Of a stretch of 64,000 nt of DNA, positions 1-7,501 are shown one piece after another. This DNA is from Streptomyces monomycini (GTDB lineage: Bacteria; Actinomycetota; Actinomycetes; Streptomycetales; Streptomycetaceae). The notes under the pieces are model-generated. The model was not told the DNA's origin. It saw nothing but the letters and a program-made list of their open reading frames with translations, and did not search any database. The translations under genes and the position numbers were made by a program. Location of the stretch: NCBI RefSeq assembly GCF_022271435.1, contig NZ_JAFIQY010000039.1, positions 21,923-85,922 of the forward strand, given 5' to 3'. Within the stretch, counting starts at the first letter, position 1. Every line of letters begins with the position of its first letter.

Positions 1-270
1 CTTCCAGTCGACGCTCCCCTGGTGCGAGGAGACGTCGTGCCCGGCGGGCTTGCCGGCGGCCTCGGCGGCGGGGGGCGTGGGCAGGGCGGTGGACAGGACG
101 CCGGTGAGCGTGCCGAGCGCCAGGGCCCCGGCGGCCAGCCGGTGCCGTCGGCTGCGCGGGCGGCCGGAGGGGCGGTGGGGCGGGTGCTGCGCAGCGGGCG
201 GCTGCTGCGCGTCGGGCGGGTGGTGGGACGGCTGCTGCGTACCGGACGGGCGATCGCGGTCACGGGCCAT
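1..270 (-). CDS. GH25 lysozyme-type muramidase precursor, N-terminal part
   Basis: Only the first 90 codons lie in the window; the gene continues past position 1. The ATG at 270 is preceded by a G-rich Shine-Dalgarno stretch (ggggggaacc). The N-terminus is Pro/Gln/His-rich (repeated QQP and HHP), followed by an Arg-rich stretch, a hydrophobic export segment (about residues 45-65) and an Ala-rich cleavage region. The last visible residues are DVSSHQGSVDWK, the start of the glycoside hydrolase family 25 barrel, where the first Asp belongs to the active site (family knowledge). It is therefore a secreted N-acetylmuramidase acting on peptidoglycan. The long polar tail before the signal segment is unusual and could reflect an internal start further downstream. 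Identity is clear from the short motif, but the catalytic domain itself cannot be inspected. Confidence 0.82.
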   Translation of the reverse strand, partial: MARDRDRPSGTQQPSHHPPDAQQPPAAQHPPHRPSGRPRSRRHRLAAGALALGTLTGVLSTALPTPPAAEAAGKPAGHDVSSHQGSVDWK

Positions 271-303
271 GGTTCCCCCCAGGAATTCCCCCGGATGGCT
301 ACG

Positions 304-368
304 TGCATGACAGGTGGCTGCTGCATGACAGACAGCGACGTGCATGACAGACGGCGACGTGCATGACA
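304..368. repeat. Four direct TGCATGACA repeats upstream of the muramidase gene
   Basis: TGCATGACA occurs at 304, 322, 341 and 360, so the copies are spaced 18, 19 and 19 nt apart, and the intervening bases are also partly conserved (ACGTGCATGACAGAC). The array starts 34 nt upstream of the muramidase start codon. It could be a helically phased operator array or a local duplication. The rest of the 271-582 gap shows no gene that I can support. Confidence 0.7.
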
Positions 369-582
369 AAGCTCCGGAAGCGTACCGAGAGATCCACACA
401 AGACGGTCGTCGCCCGGTCAAGTCCGCCCGAGGTACGGCCGGTCCGACATGGCGGATACCGGAGGACCGGGATCCGCCCCACGGCTCCCCACCAGCCCCG
501 TACGGTGTCGACGGCCCCGCGCGCACCACGCCCGCGCGCCCCGCACCGGACCCCGCCCGCACCGCACACCGGAGGCACACGC

Positions 583-1236
583 ATGACGGACCCGGAAGCC
601 CTCGACCACGCCTGGGACGAACTGGTCGCCACCGCCCGCCGCACGGTCGCCGACGGCCTGGTCGTCGGCACCTCCGGCAACGTCTCCGTGCGCGTCGGCG
701 ACCTCGTGCTGGTCACCCCCAGCGGCGTCCGCTACGACCGGCTCGGGCCGGGCGACCTCACCGCGGTGGACCTCGAAGGCCGTCAGACCCGCGGCACGCT
801 GCGGCCCACCAGCGAACTCCCCATGCATCTGGCCGTCTACCGCGCCACCGACGCCACCGCGGTCGTGCACACCCACGCGGCCCACGCCACCGCCGTCTCC
901 ACCCTCGTCACCGAACTCCCGCCGGTGCACTACATGACCGCGGCCCTCGGCGGGCCCGTCCGCGTCGCGCCGTACGCCCTCTACGGCACCGAGGAGTTGG
1001 CCGGGAACATGCTCGCCGCCCTGCGCGACCGCACCGGCTGCCTCCTCCAGAACCACGGCACCATCGTCCACGGCGACACCCTTGACGAGGCGTACGACCG
1101 CACTGCCCAGCTGGAGTGGATGTGCCGCGTCTGGCTCGCCGCCGGCTCGCTGCCCGGTCGCACACCCACCCTGCTCACACCGGAACAGCTCGACGCGGCC
1201 GGCGAGCAGCTGCGCGGCTACGGGCAGGGCCGCTGA
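583..1236 (+). CDS. Class II aldolase/adducin family protein (L-fuculose-phosphate aldolase type)
   Basis: 217 aa, the usual length for zinc-dependent class II aldolases such as FucA and AraD. Family marks are visible: GTSGNVSVR near the N-terminus (phosphate-binding loop), SELPMH with the conserved Glu, the HTHAAH zinc-ligand pair around residue 95, and QNHG with a further ligand-region His around 150. The family cleaves sugar phosphates to dihydroxyacetone phosphate and an aldehyde; the substrate here cannot be read from sequence. ATG 583 was chosen because GGAGG precedes it by 5-6 nt; an in-frame ATG further upstream would add low-complexity Pro/Arg sequence. No sugar kinase or isomerase neighbours it, so it is not in an obvious catabolic operon. 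Confidence 0.85.
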   Translation: MTDPEALDHAWDELVATARRTVADGLVVGTSGNVSVRVGDLVLVTPSGVRYDRLGPGDLTAVDLEGRQTRGTLRPTSELPMHLAVYRATDATAVVHTHAAHATAVSTLVTELPPVHYMTAALGGPVRVAPYALYGTEELAGNMLAALRDRTGCLLQNHGTIVHGDTLDEAYDRTAQLEWMCRVWLAAGSLPGRTPTLLTPEQLDAAGEQLRGYGQGR

Positions 1237-1395
1237 CGTACGGCGCCGGGCGACGGCGGCCGGGCCTTGCCTGCGGGCACCTGGGCCCCGCCCGACCGCC
1301 CGCGGGCCCGCCCGACCGTCCGCGGGCCCGCCCGCCGTCACCCGGGCGCGCCCGCCCACTGGCCGCGGCGGCGACGCCCGCCCACACTGGGGAGG

Positions 1396-2520
1396 ATGCG
1401 TCTGGGTACCGCGGCAGCAGCCGCCACCACGGTGATCGGTACCGGCGCGGCCGCAGTGGCGGCCGGCCGGTACGCCAGCGACATGGTCTTCAAACCCGCG
1501 CCCGACCGGCCGCTGCCGGGCGATCCCCGGCTCACGGTGCACGCCACCGGCCCCGGGCGGATCACCCTCACCCGCAGCCTCGCCTCGCTGCGCCCCGGCA
1601 CCTACGGCCTCACCGGCGCGGGCGGCCATGCCATCGTCGGCCCCCTCCTGGACGACGTGCCGCACCCGGCGGACACCGTCGTCCGCCGCCTGGAGCGGGT
1701 CACCCACGGCACCCTCCAACCGGGCGCGAGGATGCGCCTGACGCCTCAGGTGCACATCGGCAACCCGCGCGACGCGCTGGGCCTCGACGCCGCCGACGTC
1801 GACATCCCCGGAGAACTGGGCGCGCTGCCCGCCTGGTTCGTGCCGGGCGACCGGGAGACCTGGGTGATCACCGTGCACGGCCTGGGCACCACCCGGGAGC
1901 ACCCCATGGTGGTCATGCCGTTCCTCAGCGACCAGCGGCTGCCCGTCCTGGACCTCGCCTACCGCAACGACGTCGGCGCTCCGCACACCGCCGACGGCAT
2001 CAGCCACCTCGGCGATTCCGAATGGCGCGACCTGGACGCCGCGATCCGCTACGCCGTCCAGTACGGCGCCGAACGCGTCGTCCTGCACGGCTGGTCCACC
2101 GGCGCCTCCATGGCCCTGCACGCCGCCGCCAACTCCGCGGTCCGCGACCGCATCGCCGGCCTCGTCCTGGACTCGCCGGTCCTGGACTGGCAGGCCACCG
2201 TCCGCGCCCTGGCCGCCGCCCGCCGCGTCCCCCGCCCGCTGCTCCCGCTGGCCGTACGCGCCGCCGAGGGCAGCACCGGGCTGCACGCCGGACGGCTGGC
2301 CGAAGCCTGGACCGCCGACCTGCTCACCGTGCCGACCCTGCTGATCCACGGGCCCGACGACTCCCTGGCCCCCTGGTCGGCCTCCCGCGAACTGGCCTCC
2401 CGCCGCCCCGACCTGATCACGCTGCACCCGGTACCGCACGCCCCGCACGCCGCCATGTGGAACGCCGACCCGGCCACGTACGAAGAAACGCTCCGCCGCT
2501 TCCTCACACCCCTCATGTGA
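1396..2520 (+). CDS. Alpha/beta-hydrolase fold protein with N-terminal membrane/export segment
   Basis: 374 aa. The N-terminus is an Ala/Thr-rich hydrophobic segment (residues 3-25), suggesting a membrane anchor or signal. The hydrolase core follows: VHGLGTTREH (oxyanion region), the nucleophile elbow GWSTGAS, an acid in GPDDSLAPW and the terminal His in PHAPHAAMWN, which together make a Ser-Asp-His triad. That supports an esterase, lipase or peptidase-like enzyme; the substrate is unknown. The start is ambiguous: ATG 1396 sits directly after GGAGG with almost no spacer, while longer in-frame starts add Pro/Arg-rich sequence unlike the family. It runs in the same direction as the aldolase gene, 160 nt downstream, and may be transcribed separately. 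Confidence 0.8.
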   Translation: MRLGTAAAAATTVIGTGAAAVAAGRYASDMVFKPAPDRPLPGDPRLTVHATGPGRITLTRSLASLRPGTYGLTGAGGHAIVGPLLDDVPHPADTVVRRLERVTHGTLQPGARMRLTPQVHIGNPRDALGLDAADVDIPGELGALPAWFVPGDRETWVITVHGLGTTREHPMVVMPFLSDQRLPVLDLAYRNDVGAPHTADGISHLGDSEWRDLDAAIRYAVQYGAERVVLHGWSTGASMALHAAANSAVRDRIAGLVLDSPVLDWQATVRALAAARRVPRPLLPLAVRAAEGSTGLHAGRLAEAWTADLLTVPTLLIHGPDDSLAPWSASRELASRRPDLITLHPVPHAPHAAMWNADPATYEETLRRFLTPLM

Positions 2521-3674
2521 GCCGGCGGCGCGGCTCCCGGGGGCCGTGTCGTGCCCGTGCGGCGTCGTGCCCGTGCGGCCTTCGGGCGGTCGCTTCCGTG
2601 TGCCCTCGTGGGCGACTGCCGCCGTTCGGCCTTCGGGACGGTCGCTCCTGTCCGGCCTCCGGGGCGATTGATCCTGCGTGGCCTCCGGTGGGGTCGGGCT
2701 GTGTGGCCTTCGGGGCAATCGGTTCTGCGTGGCCTCTGGTGGGGCCTGTGCGGCCTTCGGGGCGGTGCCGGTTGTCCCTGTGCGGCCTCGGCCTTCGGGA
2801 CGACCGTTCCTGCGCGGCTTGCGGCTTGCGGCCTGCGGCTTGCGGCCTGCCTCCTGCGGCCTGCGCCTGGTCGTTCGCGTGTGGTCGTTCGCGTGCGCCC
2901 GCTGGGGCGGACGTTCTGGCGTGCTCTCTGGGCGGATCGTTTTCGCGCGCTCTCTGGGCGGACCGTTTCCGAGCGGCGGGGTGGGCCGCTTCCGCGCGTA
3001 CTCCGGCCGGCCCGTCTCCGCGTCTCGTCCGGGACCGCCTTGCCCTCAGCCTGCGGGCCGTTCCGTTTCCGCACGTCCCCTGACTGATCCATTCCCGCAG
3101 GCCTCTGGCGTGGCCTTCCCCGCAGCCCTCCAGGCCGTTCCCTTTCCGCGTGCCTCGGGGCCTCGGGGCGGCCTCCCCGTAGCCCTCCGGGCGTTCCGCT
3201 TCCGGGCGTCCTCCGGCTGGACCGTCCCTGCGTGCCTCGGGACGGTCTTTCCCGCAGCCCTCGGTGCCGTTCCGTTTCCGCCTCCTCCGGCCGTTCCGAG
3301 CCCGCGCGCCCTCGGGCCCTCGGGCCTTCACGTGTTCACACGCCTTCCTCAGCGCGGCCCGTTCCTGTGGCATCGCCGCCCGTGCCATCGCGCCCCCGCC
3401 CCCGACGGCGACTTGCCCGTGTCGTGATGGCCTGTCGGCACGGTCCGCGGCACCCGGGCGGCCCGTGGTGACCCGGCCCTACGGACGGTGGCCACCCCGC
3501 GCGCGCCCCGGGGCCGCCCCTTCGTACGGCCTGCGGCCACTCCCCGTACAGGCCCTGGTGGCCCACTCGTACGGTCCGTGCCGGCCGCCCCGTGCGCCCC
3601 TCGTGCGTCGGGCCGCCGGAACGTACCGACCGTTCCGATTGGGCTTTCGGGCCGTCAGCGGGAAGACTGCACCT
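2521..3674. repeat. 1.15-kb region of degenerate GC-rich repeats, no credible gene
   Basis: Between the hydrolase stop and the next gene, a loose unit of roughly 24-30 nt built on GGCCTTCGGG plus a TTCC/TCCTG-rich tail recurs many times from about 2570 to 3350, with a denser run of short GCGGCTTGCGGCCTG-like elements near 2815-2870. Open frames on both strands are long only because stop codons are rare. Their translations are Arg/Pro/Gly-rich, lack any recognisable domain, and no frame keeps a coding-type composition throughout. I see no promoter or RNA gene that I can name. The T-richness of the plus strand here is unlike neighbouring coding sequence. Confidence 0.55.
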
Positions 3675-5243
3675 GTGACGTCCCGTACTCCGCGCGACTC
3701 CCGGCTCCGACTCGTCCCCCGTCAACCGATTGCCGCCGCCCGCCGAGCGGTGAGCACCCGGGCCGCCCGGCCGGCGCCCCGGCCGCCCCAGGGCACACCG
3801 CCGCCCGCGGAACTGGCCCGGCAGGCCCGTGCCGGTCTGGCCGGTGCCGTACGTCTCGCCCGCTGGGCCGACGGCGAGCACGGCGCGGGCGCCGGGCTGC
3901 GGGCCGGCACGGACGGTGCCCTCCCGGCGGACGTCGCCGAACAGGCGGCGGACGACCTGCGGCTGACCCCGGACCAGGTCCGTACGGACTGGGACCTGGC
4001 CCGGCTGGCCGGACTCGTCGAACTGCACGGCGGCGTGGCCCGCCCGGGCTGGCGGCTGCGTGCCTGGGAGCGCGACGACACCGCCGCGCTGCGCGGCTGG
4101 GTCGCGCTCTTCGACGCCTGGTCGCTGGCGCGCCCCGCGCCCCCCGGCGCCGGGCCGACCGCCGTCGCCGAGGTCGTCGAGGCCGTGCCGCAGTTGCTGT
4201 CCCTGCTGCACCTGTCGGCCGGCCCGGTGCGGCTCCCGGTCCTGCTGGACATGCTGGAACAGCGCGTCGCCGAACTCCGTACCGAACGCTGCGAGGTGCC
4301 GTACGGCCCGGACCGCGCCCCGGACGCGGGACCGGCCCCGGGCACCGCCGCGGGTACGGACCCGGGGGCGGACCCGGACCCGGGGGTGACCCCGGACCCG
4401 GGGGTGACCCCGGACCCGGGCACAGGCCAGGGCACGGCCCCGGGCACAGCCTCGGGAGCGGCGCGCGGCGGAGCGGCGGGTGACACCGCGGGGGTGTCAC
4501 TCGCGGAGCTCCTGGACTGGTCGCTGGAAGGCCTCGCCGCCGTCGGGGCACTCGTCGTGCGCGACGGCGCCAAGACCGGTGTGCCCGCCGAACGCGAAGC
4601 CCTGCTCACCCCCCTCGGCAACTGGTCGGTCTGGGTCAAGCTGGAGCAGATCTGCGTCGCCGCCCAGAGCCCGGCGGGCAACATCGAGCAGTCCGCCGAG
4701 GCGATGCTGCGCGGCTGCGCCCGGCTGACCCCGGGCCCGGCGCGCGCCGAATACCGCGCCTGGCTCGCCGCCCGGTCGGCGGGCAGCGCCGTCGAGGAAC
4801 TCCTCGACGTCGCCCGCGGCGAGGACGCGCTGCTGCGCGGCCTCGCCTTCGAGGCCCTGCGCGCCGTCGGCGCGCCCGCCGAACCGGCCGTACGCGCCGC
4901 CGCCGACGAGGCCGCGCTGCGCCCGTACGCCCTGCTCTGGCTGGTCGAGCACGAGGGCGGTGACCCGGAGACCGCGCCGGACGTGCTCACCCGCGAAGAG
5001 TCCACCTGGCTGTGGGTGGACACCGCCGCGGCCGTCGCCGACCACGGCGAGAGCCAGCTGCTGATCCGGCACCTCGACTCGGCCGTCCAGGGCTCGGTCC
5101 CGCGCCTGCTGGAGGAGGTACGGGCCGTCGGCCACCCGCGCACCGTGCAGGTACTGGTCGCCCTGGCCGCCGCCCACCCGGACCCGGCCCTCGCCAAGGC
5201 CGTCCGCCGCGCCGCCTTCCAGGTGCACACCGGCGGCGCGTGA
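3675..5243 (+). CDS. Uncharacterised Ala/Leu-rich helical protein with Asp-Pro-Gly repeat linker
   Basis: I do not recognise a named family. From GTG 3675 the product is 522 aa. The first 45 residues are Arg/Pro-rich. Residues about 50-205 form an Ala/Leu-rich helical block. Residues about 215-275 are low complexity (Asp, Pro, Gly, Thr) with an exact 18-bp tandem duplication encoding DPGVTP. The C-terminal half is again helical, and its last 180 residues (AVGAPAEPAVRAAADEAALR and similar) look like HEAT-type alpha-alpha repeats. No transmembrane segment or signal is evident, so it is probably cytoplasmic, perhaps a scaffold. The start is uncertain: GTG 3675 has only a weak GGGA upstream, and longer starts run into the repeat region. 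A strong hairpin follows the stop. Confidence 0.7.
   Translation: MTSRTPRDSRLRLVPRQPIAAARRAVSTRAARPAPRPPQGTPPPAELARQARAGLAGAVRLARWADGEHGAGAGLRAGTDGALPADVAEQAADDLRLTPDQVRTDWDLARLAGLVELHGGVARPGWRLRAWERDDTAALRGWVALFDAWSLARPAPPGAGPTAVAEVVEAVPQLLSLLHLSAGPVRLPVLLDMLEQRVAELRTERCEVPYGPDRAPDAGPAPGTAAGTDPGADPDPGVTPDPGVTPDPGTGQGTAPGTASGAARGGAAGDTAGVSLAELLDWSLEGLAAVGALVVRDGAKTGVPAEREALLTPLGNWSVWVKLEQICVAAQSPAGNIEQSAEAMLRGCARLTPGPARAEYRAWLAARSAGSAVEELLDVARGEDALLRGLAFEALRAVGAPAEPAVRAAADEAALRPYALLWLVEHEGGDPETAPDVLTREESTWLWVDTAAAVADHGESQLLIRHLDSAVQGSVPRLLEEVRAVGHPRTVQVLVALAAAHPDPALAKAVRRAAFQVHTGGA
4376..4420 (+). repeat. 18-bp in-frame tandem repeat (DPGVTP)
   Basis: Two exact 18-bp copies (4376-4393 and 4394-4411) plus a 9-bp partial third copy lie inside the helical-protein gene. 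The unit is a multiple of three, so copy-number change would lengthen or shorten the linker without a frameshift. Confidence 0.9.
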
Positions 5244-5249
5244 CGTCTC

Positions 5250-5273
5250 CCGGGGGCGGGCGCCCGCCCCCGG
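5250..5273 (+). terminator. Perfect 24-nt palindrome downstream of the helical-protein gene
   Basis: CCGGGGGCGGGC is followed directly by its reverse complement, 7 nt after the TGA. As RNA it would close with a small terminal loop. There is no U-tract, which is normal for Streptomyces terminators. Confidence 0.65.
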
Positions 5274-5435
5274 AACGGCACCCGACGGCTCCGCCCCTTT
5301 CGCCGACGCGCGATCCCAGGCGAGCGCGCGCCAGCACCCCTTCAGTGCCCTATCAGCTCCTCCTCAACGCTCCCTCAGCACCTCCCCAGCACCTCCCTCA
5401 GCGCCTCCCCGGTGTCCCGAATCCTCAGCCGCCCT

Positions 5436-5870
5436 TCAGGCCTTCGGCACCGCCGGTGCGTACGTGCCGAACGTCCAGAGATTGCCCTCCAGGTCGCGGG
5501 CCGTGTAGTCCCGGGAGCCGTAGTCCTGGTCCGTGAGCGGCAGCGCTATCTCCACCCCGGCCTGCTCGGCCCGGCGGTGATGCGCGTCCGGGTCCGCGAC
5601 GGTCACGTACACACCGACCGGGCCGCCGTCGCCCAGTGCCTCCTGGTACGCCCCGCCGACGCTCTTCGAGCCCAGCATCACCACACCGTTGCCGAAGGAC
5701 AGCTCGGCGTGCAGCACGGTGCCGTCCTCGCTCTCGTACAGCGCGCTCCGCGTGAAGCCGAAGGCTTCCGTGAGCTGCTTGACCGCCGCCTTCGCGTCGC
5801 GGTACTGCAACGTCGGGCAGAACGTGGGAGAGCCCGCAGTCCCTGCCGCGCCTGCCGCCACGTCGGTCAT
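5436..5870 (-). CDS. VOC (glyoxalase/bleomycin-resistance) family protein
   Basis: 144 aa, a single vicinal-oxygen-chelate module: PTLQYRDAKAAVKQLTEAFG at the start (beta strand and helix of the first half), HAELSFGNGVVMLG in the middle, and DYGSRDYTARDLEGNLWTFG at the end. The closing D-EGN-W pattern is the hallmark of the PhnB/glyoxalase-like branch. A metal-binding Glu and His can be inferred, but the reaction cannot. ATG 5870 was chosen for its AAAGG Shine-Dalgarno; an in-frame ATG six codons upstream (MGKVIV) is a fair alternative. It converges with the helical-protein gene and shares no operon with neighbours. Confidence 0.85.
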   Translation of the reverse strand: MTDVAAGAAGTAGSPTFCPTLQYRDAKAAVKQLTEAFGFTRSALYESEDGTVLHAELSFGNGVVMLGSKSVGGAYQEALGDGGPVGVYVTVADPDAHHRRAEQAGVEIALPLTDQDYGSRDYTARDLEGNLWTFGTYAPAVPKA

Positions 5871-6071
5871 GACGATCACCTTTCCCATCCTGCGATCAGG
5901 TCGTTCCGAGCCCCGCCATGAGACCCACATCACAGTCTGGCACCAGGGTCTGACAACGCCCCCCGAACAGCCTCTGACCAGCGCCGCACCGCACCACGCT
6001 GCTCCGAGAAGCACCGAACCGCACCGAAGCGCACCGAACCGCTCACCCGCCCGCCCGCCGCTCCGGCGGAC

Positions 6072-6962
6072 TCAGCGGAACGTGTCGCAGCGCCCGGCGT
6101 CCCCCGTGCGGAGCCCGGCCGAGAACCACCGCTGCCGCTGCGCAGCCGACCCGTGCGTCCAGCTCTCCGGGGTGACCCGGCCCTGGAACCGCTCCTGGAT
6201 CCGGTCGTCGCCGACCGCGGCCGCCGCGTCGAGCCCGTCCCGTACGTCCGCCTCGGTGAGATCGGTGATCAGCGGCCGCCCGGTGGTCTCCTCGGGCGTG
6301 CCGGTGGCGTGCCGGGCCCACACGCCCGCGTAGCAGTCGGCCTGGAGCTCCACCTTGACGGCGTCGCTGTCCGCGCCGGGCCGCCCGCCCTGGGACCGGC
6401 GCAGCGTGCCCGCCAAGTTCTGCACGTGGTGCCCGTACTCGTGCGCCACCACGTACGCCTGCGCGAACGGCCCGCCCTCGGCGCCGAACTTCGTCCGCAG
6501 CTCGCGGAAGAAGTCCAGGTCCAGGTAGACCTTGCGGTCCCCGGGACAGTAGAACGGCCCGACGGCCGAGGTCGCGGCCCCGCACGCGGTGTCCGTCCGG
6601 CCGGTGAAGAACACTGTCGGCGCCCGTCCGTACGAGGCGCCCCGCCGCCGGAACTCCCGCTGCCAGAAGGACTGGGCGCTGTTGACGACCGCCACGATCC
6701 GGCAGTCCTCCCTGCTGTTGGCGTCCTGCCCGGTCCGGCATTGCTCCTGCACCCGTTCCGACGAGGAAGCGGTGGCTTGCGGGGGATGGTCCGACTCCGT
6801 CAGTCCCAGTTCGTCGGGGCCGATGCCGAAGAACAGGCCGGCGACGAGCGCGATCAGCCCCGCCAGTCCGCCCCCGACCGTGGCCCGCCCGCCGGGCAGC
6901 CGGCTGCCGCGCCGGTCCTGGACCTGCGAGGTGTCCAGTCCGGCGTCGTCGTCGAACCGCAT
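6072..6962 (-). CDS. Neutral zinc metallopeptidase, YpfJ-like, membrane-anchored
   Basis: 296 aa. It starts with MRFDDDAGLDTSQVQDRRG, the characteristic opening of the YpfJ/KPN_02809 putative neutral zinc metallopeptidase family, followed by one transmembrane segment (about residues 30-50, LAGLIALVAGLFFGIG). The extracytoplasmic domain has a HEYGHH zinc motif near residue 180, with the catalytic Glu and a downstream ELQADCYAG segment that supplies the third ligand in this family. Conserved cysteines (QCRTGQ, DCRI, CGAATS, YCPGD, GRCDTF) suggest disulfides outside the membrane. ATG 6962 has GGAGGG 8 nt upstream; longer frames are Arg/Gly-rich and not family-like. Biological substrate unknown. 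Confidence 0.88.
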   Translation of the reverse strand: MRFDDDAGLDTSQVQDRRGSRLPGGRATVGGGLAGLIALVAGLFFGIGPDELGLTESDHPPQATASSSERVQEQCRTGQDANSREDCRIVAVVNSAQSFWQREFRRRGASYGRAPTVFFTGRTDTACGAATSAVGPFYCPGDRKVYLDLDFFRELRTKFGAEGGPFAQAYVVAHEYGHHVQNLAGTLRRSQGGRPGADSDAVKVELQADCYAGVWARHATGTPEETTGRPLITDLTEADVRDGLDAAAAVGDDRIQERFQGRVTPESWTHGSAAQRQRWFSAGLRTGDAGRCDTFR

Positions 6963-7202
6963 GGCCGCACCGCCCTCCGCCATGCCCTCCCGGCGGCGCA
7001 CACCGCCTCGCCCCATCCAGCCGCGCCCACCGCCGGGCCGCGACCCCGGGCGTCCGAACGGACGAGGGGGAGGGGGACGGCAGTCAGGCGGGGCCGGGGG
7101 GAGGTGCGCCCCGAGGGCCGGCTCACAGCGGGCCCGTACGGCCGGACCACGACCGCACCGCAACCGGATCACCACCCCACCCCGACCGCCCCACCCCGAC
7201 CG

Positions 7203-7266
7203 CCTCCCGGCCTCCCGGCCTCCCGGCCTCCCGGCCTCCCGGCCTCCCGGCCTCACGGCCTCACCC
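7203..7266. repeat. 8-bp tandem repeat CCTCCCGG, six perfect plus two variant copies
   Basis: Six exact copies run from 7203 to 7250, followed by CCTCACGG and CCTCACCC. The array is in the gap between the metallopeptidase and the ABC-F leader. An 8-bp unit is not a multiple of three, so this is not a coding repeat; slippage is the likely origin. Between the metallopeptidase start (6962) and this array I see only GC-rich non-coding sequence. Confidence 0.9.
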
Positions 7267-7341
7267 CGACCGCCCCACGGCCCTACCACGACCGGATCCC
7301 GGCCCTCCGGCAGCCCGGGAAAACTGCTTGCACGTCACCGC

Positions 7342-7347
7342 TAGACT
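7342..7347 (+). promoter_or_regulatory. Probable -10 box TAGACT giving a leaderless start at 7354
   Basis: TAGACT fits the actinobacterial TANNNT -10 pattern. Counting seven bases from its last T puts +1 at 7354, the A of an ATG. I see no good -35 at the standard distance (only GGAAAA-like sequence), so the call rests on the -10 and its spacing. Confidence 0.55.
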
Positions 7348-7353
7348 GGTCCG

Positions 7354-7377
7354 TATGGCAATTCTCCTCGTGCATTA
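7354..7377 (+). CDS. Leaderless upstream micro-ORF MAILLVH before the ABC-F gene
   Basis: Seven codons and a TAG stop. It is too short for ordinary gene finding, but three things argue that it is real: it sits exactly at the +1 predicted from TAGACT; its GC content is about 46 percent inside DNA of more than 70 percent; and it is followed by a leader that can fold in two exclusive ways, 125 nt upstream of an ABC-F gene. Ribosome-mediated attenuation through short leader ORFs is established for several antibiotic-resistance ABC-F genes. Here the function is inference; the codons carry no obvious arrest motif that I know. Confidence 0.5.
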
Positions 7378-7385
7378 GACGGCGC

Positions 7386-7428
7386 CGGCACGCCGCCCAC
7401 CGCCGCCCGTCCGCACAGACTTGTGCCG
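7386..7428 (+). promoter_or_regulatory. Mutually exclusive leader hairpins upstream of the ABC-F gene
   Basis: Stem A: GCACA (7413-7417) pairs with TGTGC (7422-7426) across the loop GACT. Stem B: CGGCAC (7386-7391) pairs perfectly with GTGCCG (7423-7428), reusing the right arm of stem A. Only one can form at a time. The element starts 9 nt after the MAILLVH stop codon and ends 74 nt before the ABC-F start, which is the geometry expected of an attenuator or translational switch. No strong terminator with a T-run is visible. Confidence 0.45.
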
Positions 7429-7501
7429 TGTACGGGGCGCGCCGCGCGGCTGTGATCACCCCCGTCCTTTCCGCTGTCCTCATCTGCCCTGGAGTCTTCC
7501 C

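Noticed and set aside
418..2718. 766-codon open frame on the minus strand across the aldolase and hydrolase genes
   Set aside because: It mirrors real plus-strand genes with clear motifs; its translation is Gly/Arg/Pro-rich and has no domain. Long antisense frames are expected at this GC content.
2513..3388. Possible Arg/Gly-rich repeat protein on the minus strand
   Set aside because: No start signal, no domain, and the repeats drift in frame; treated as a repeat region.
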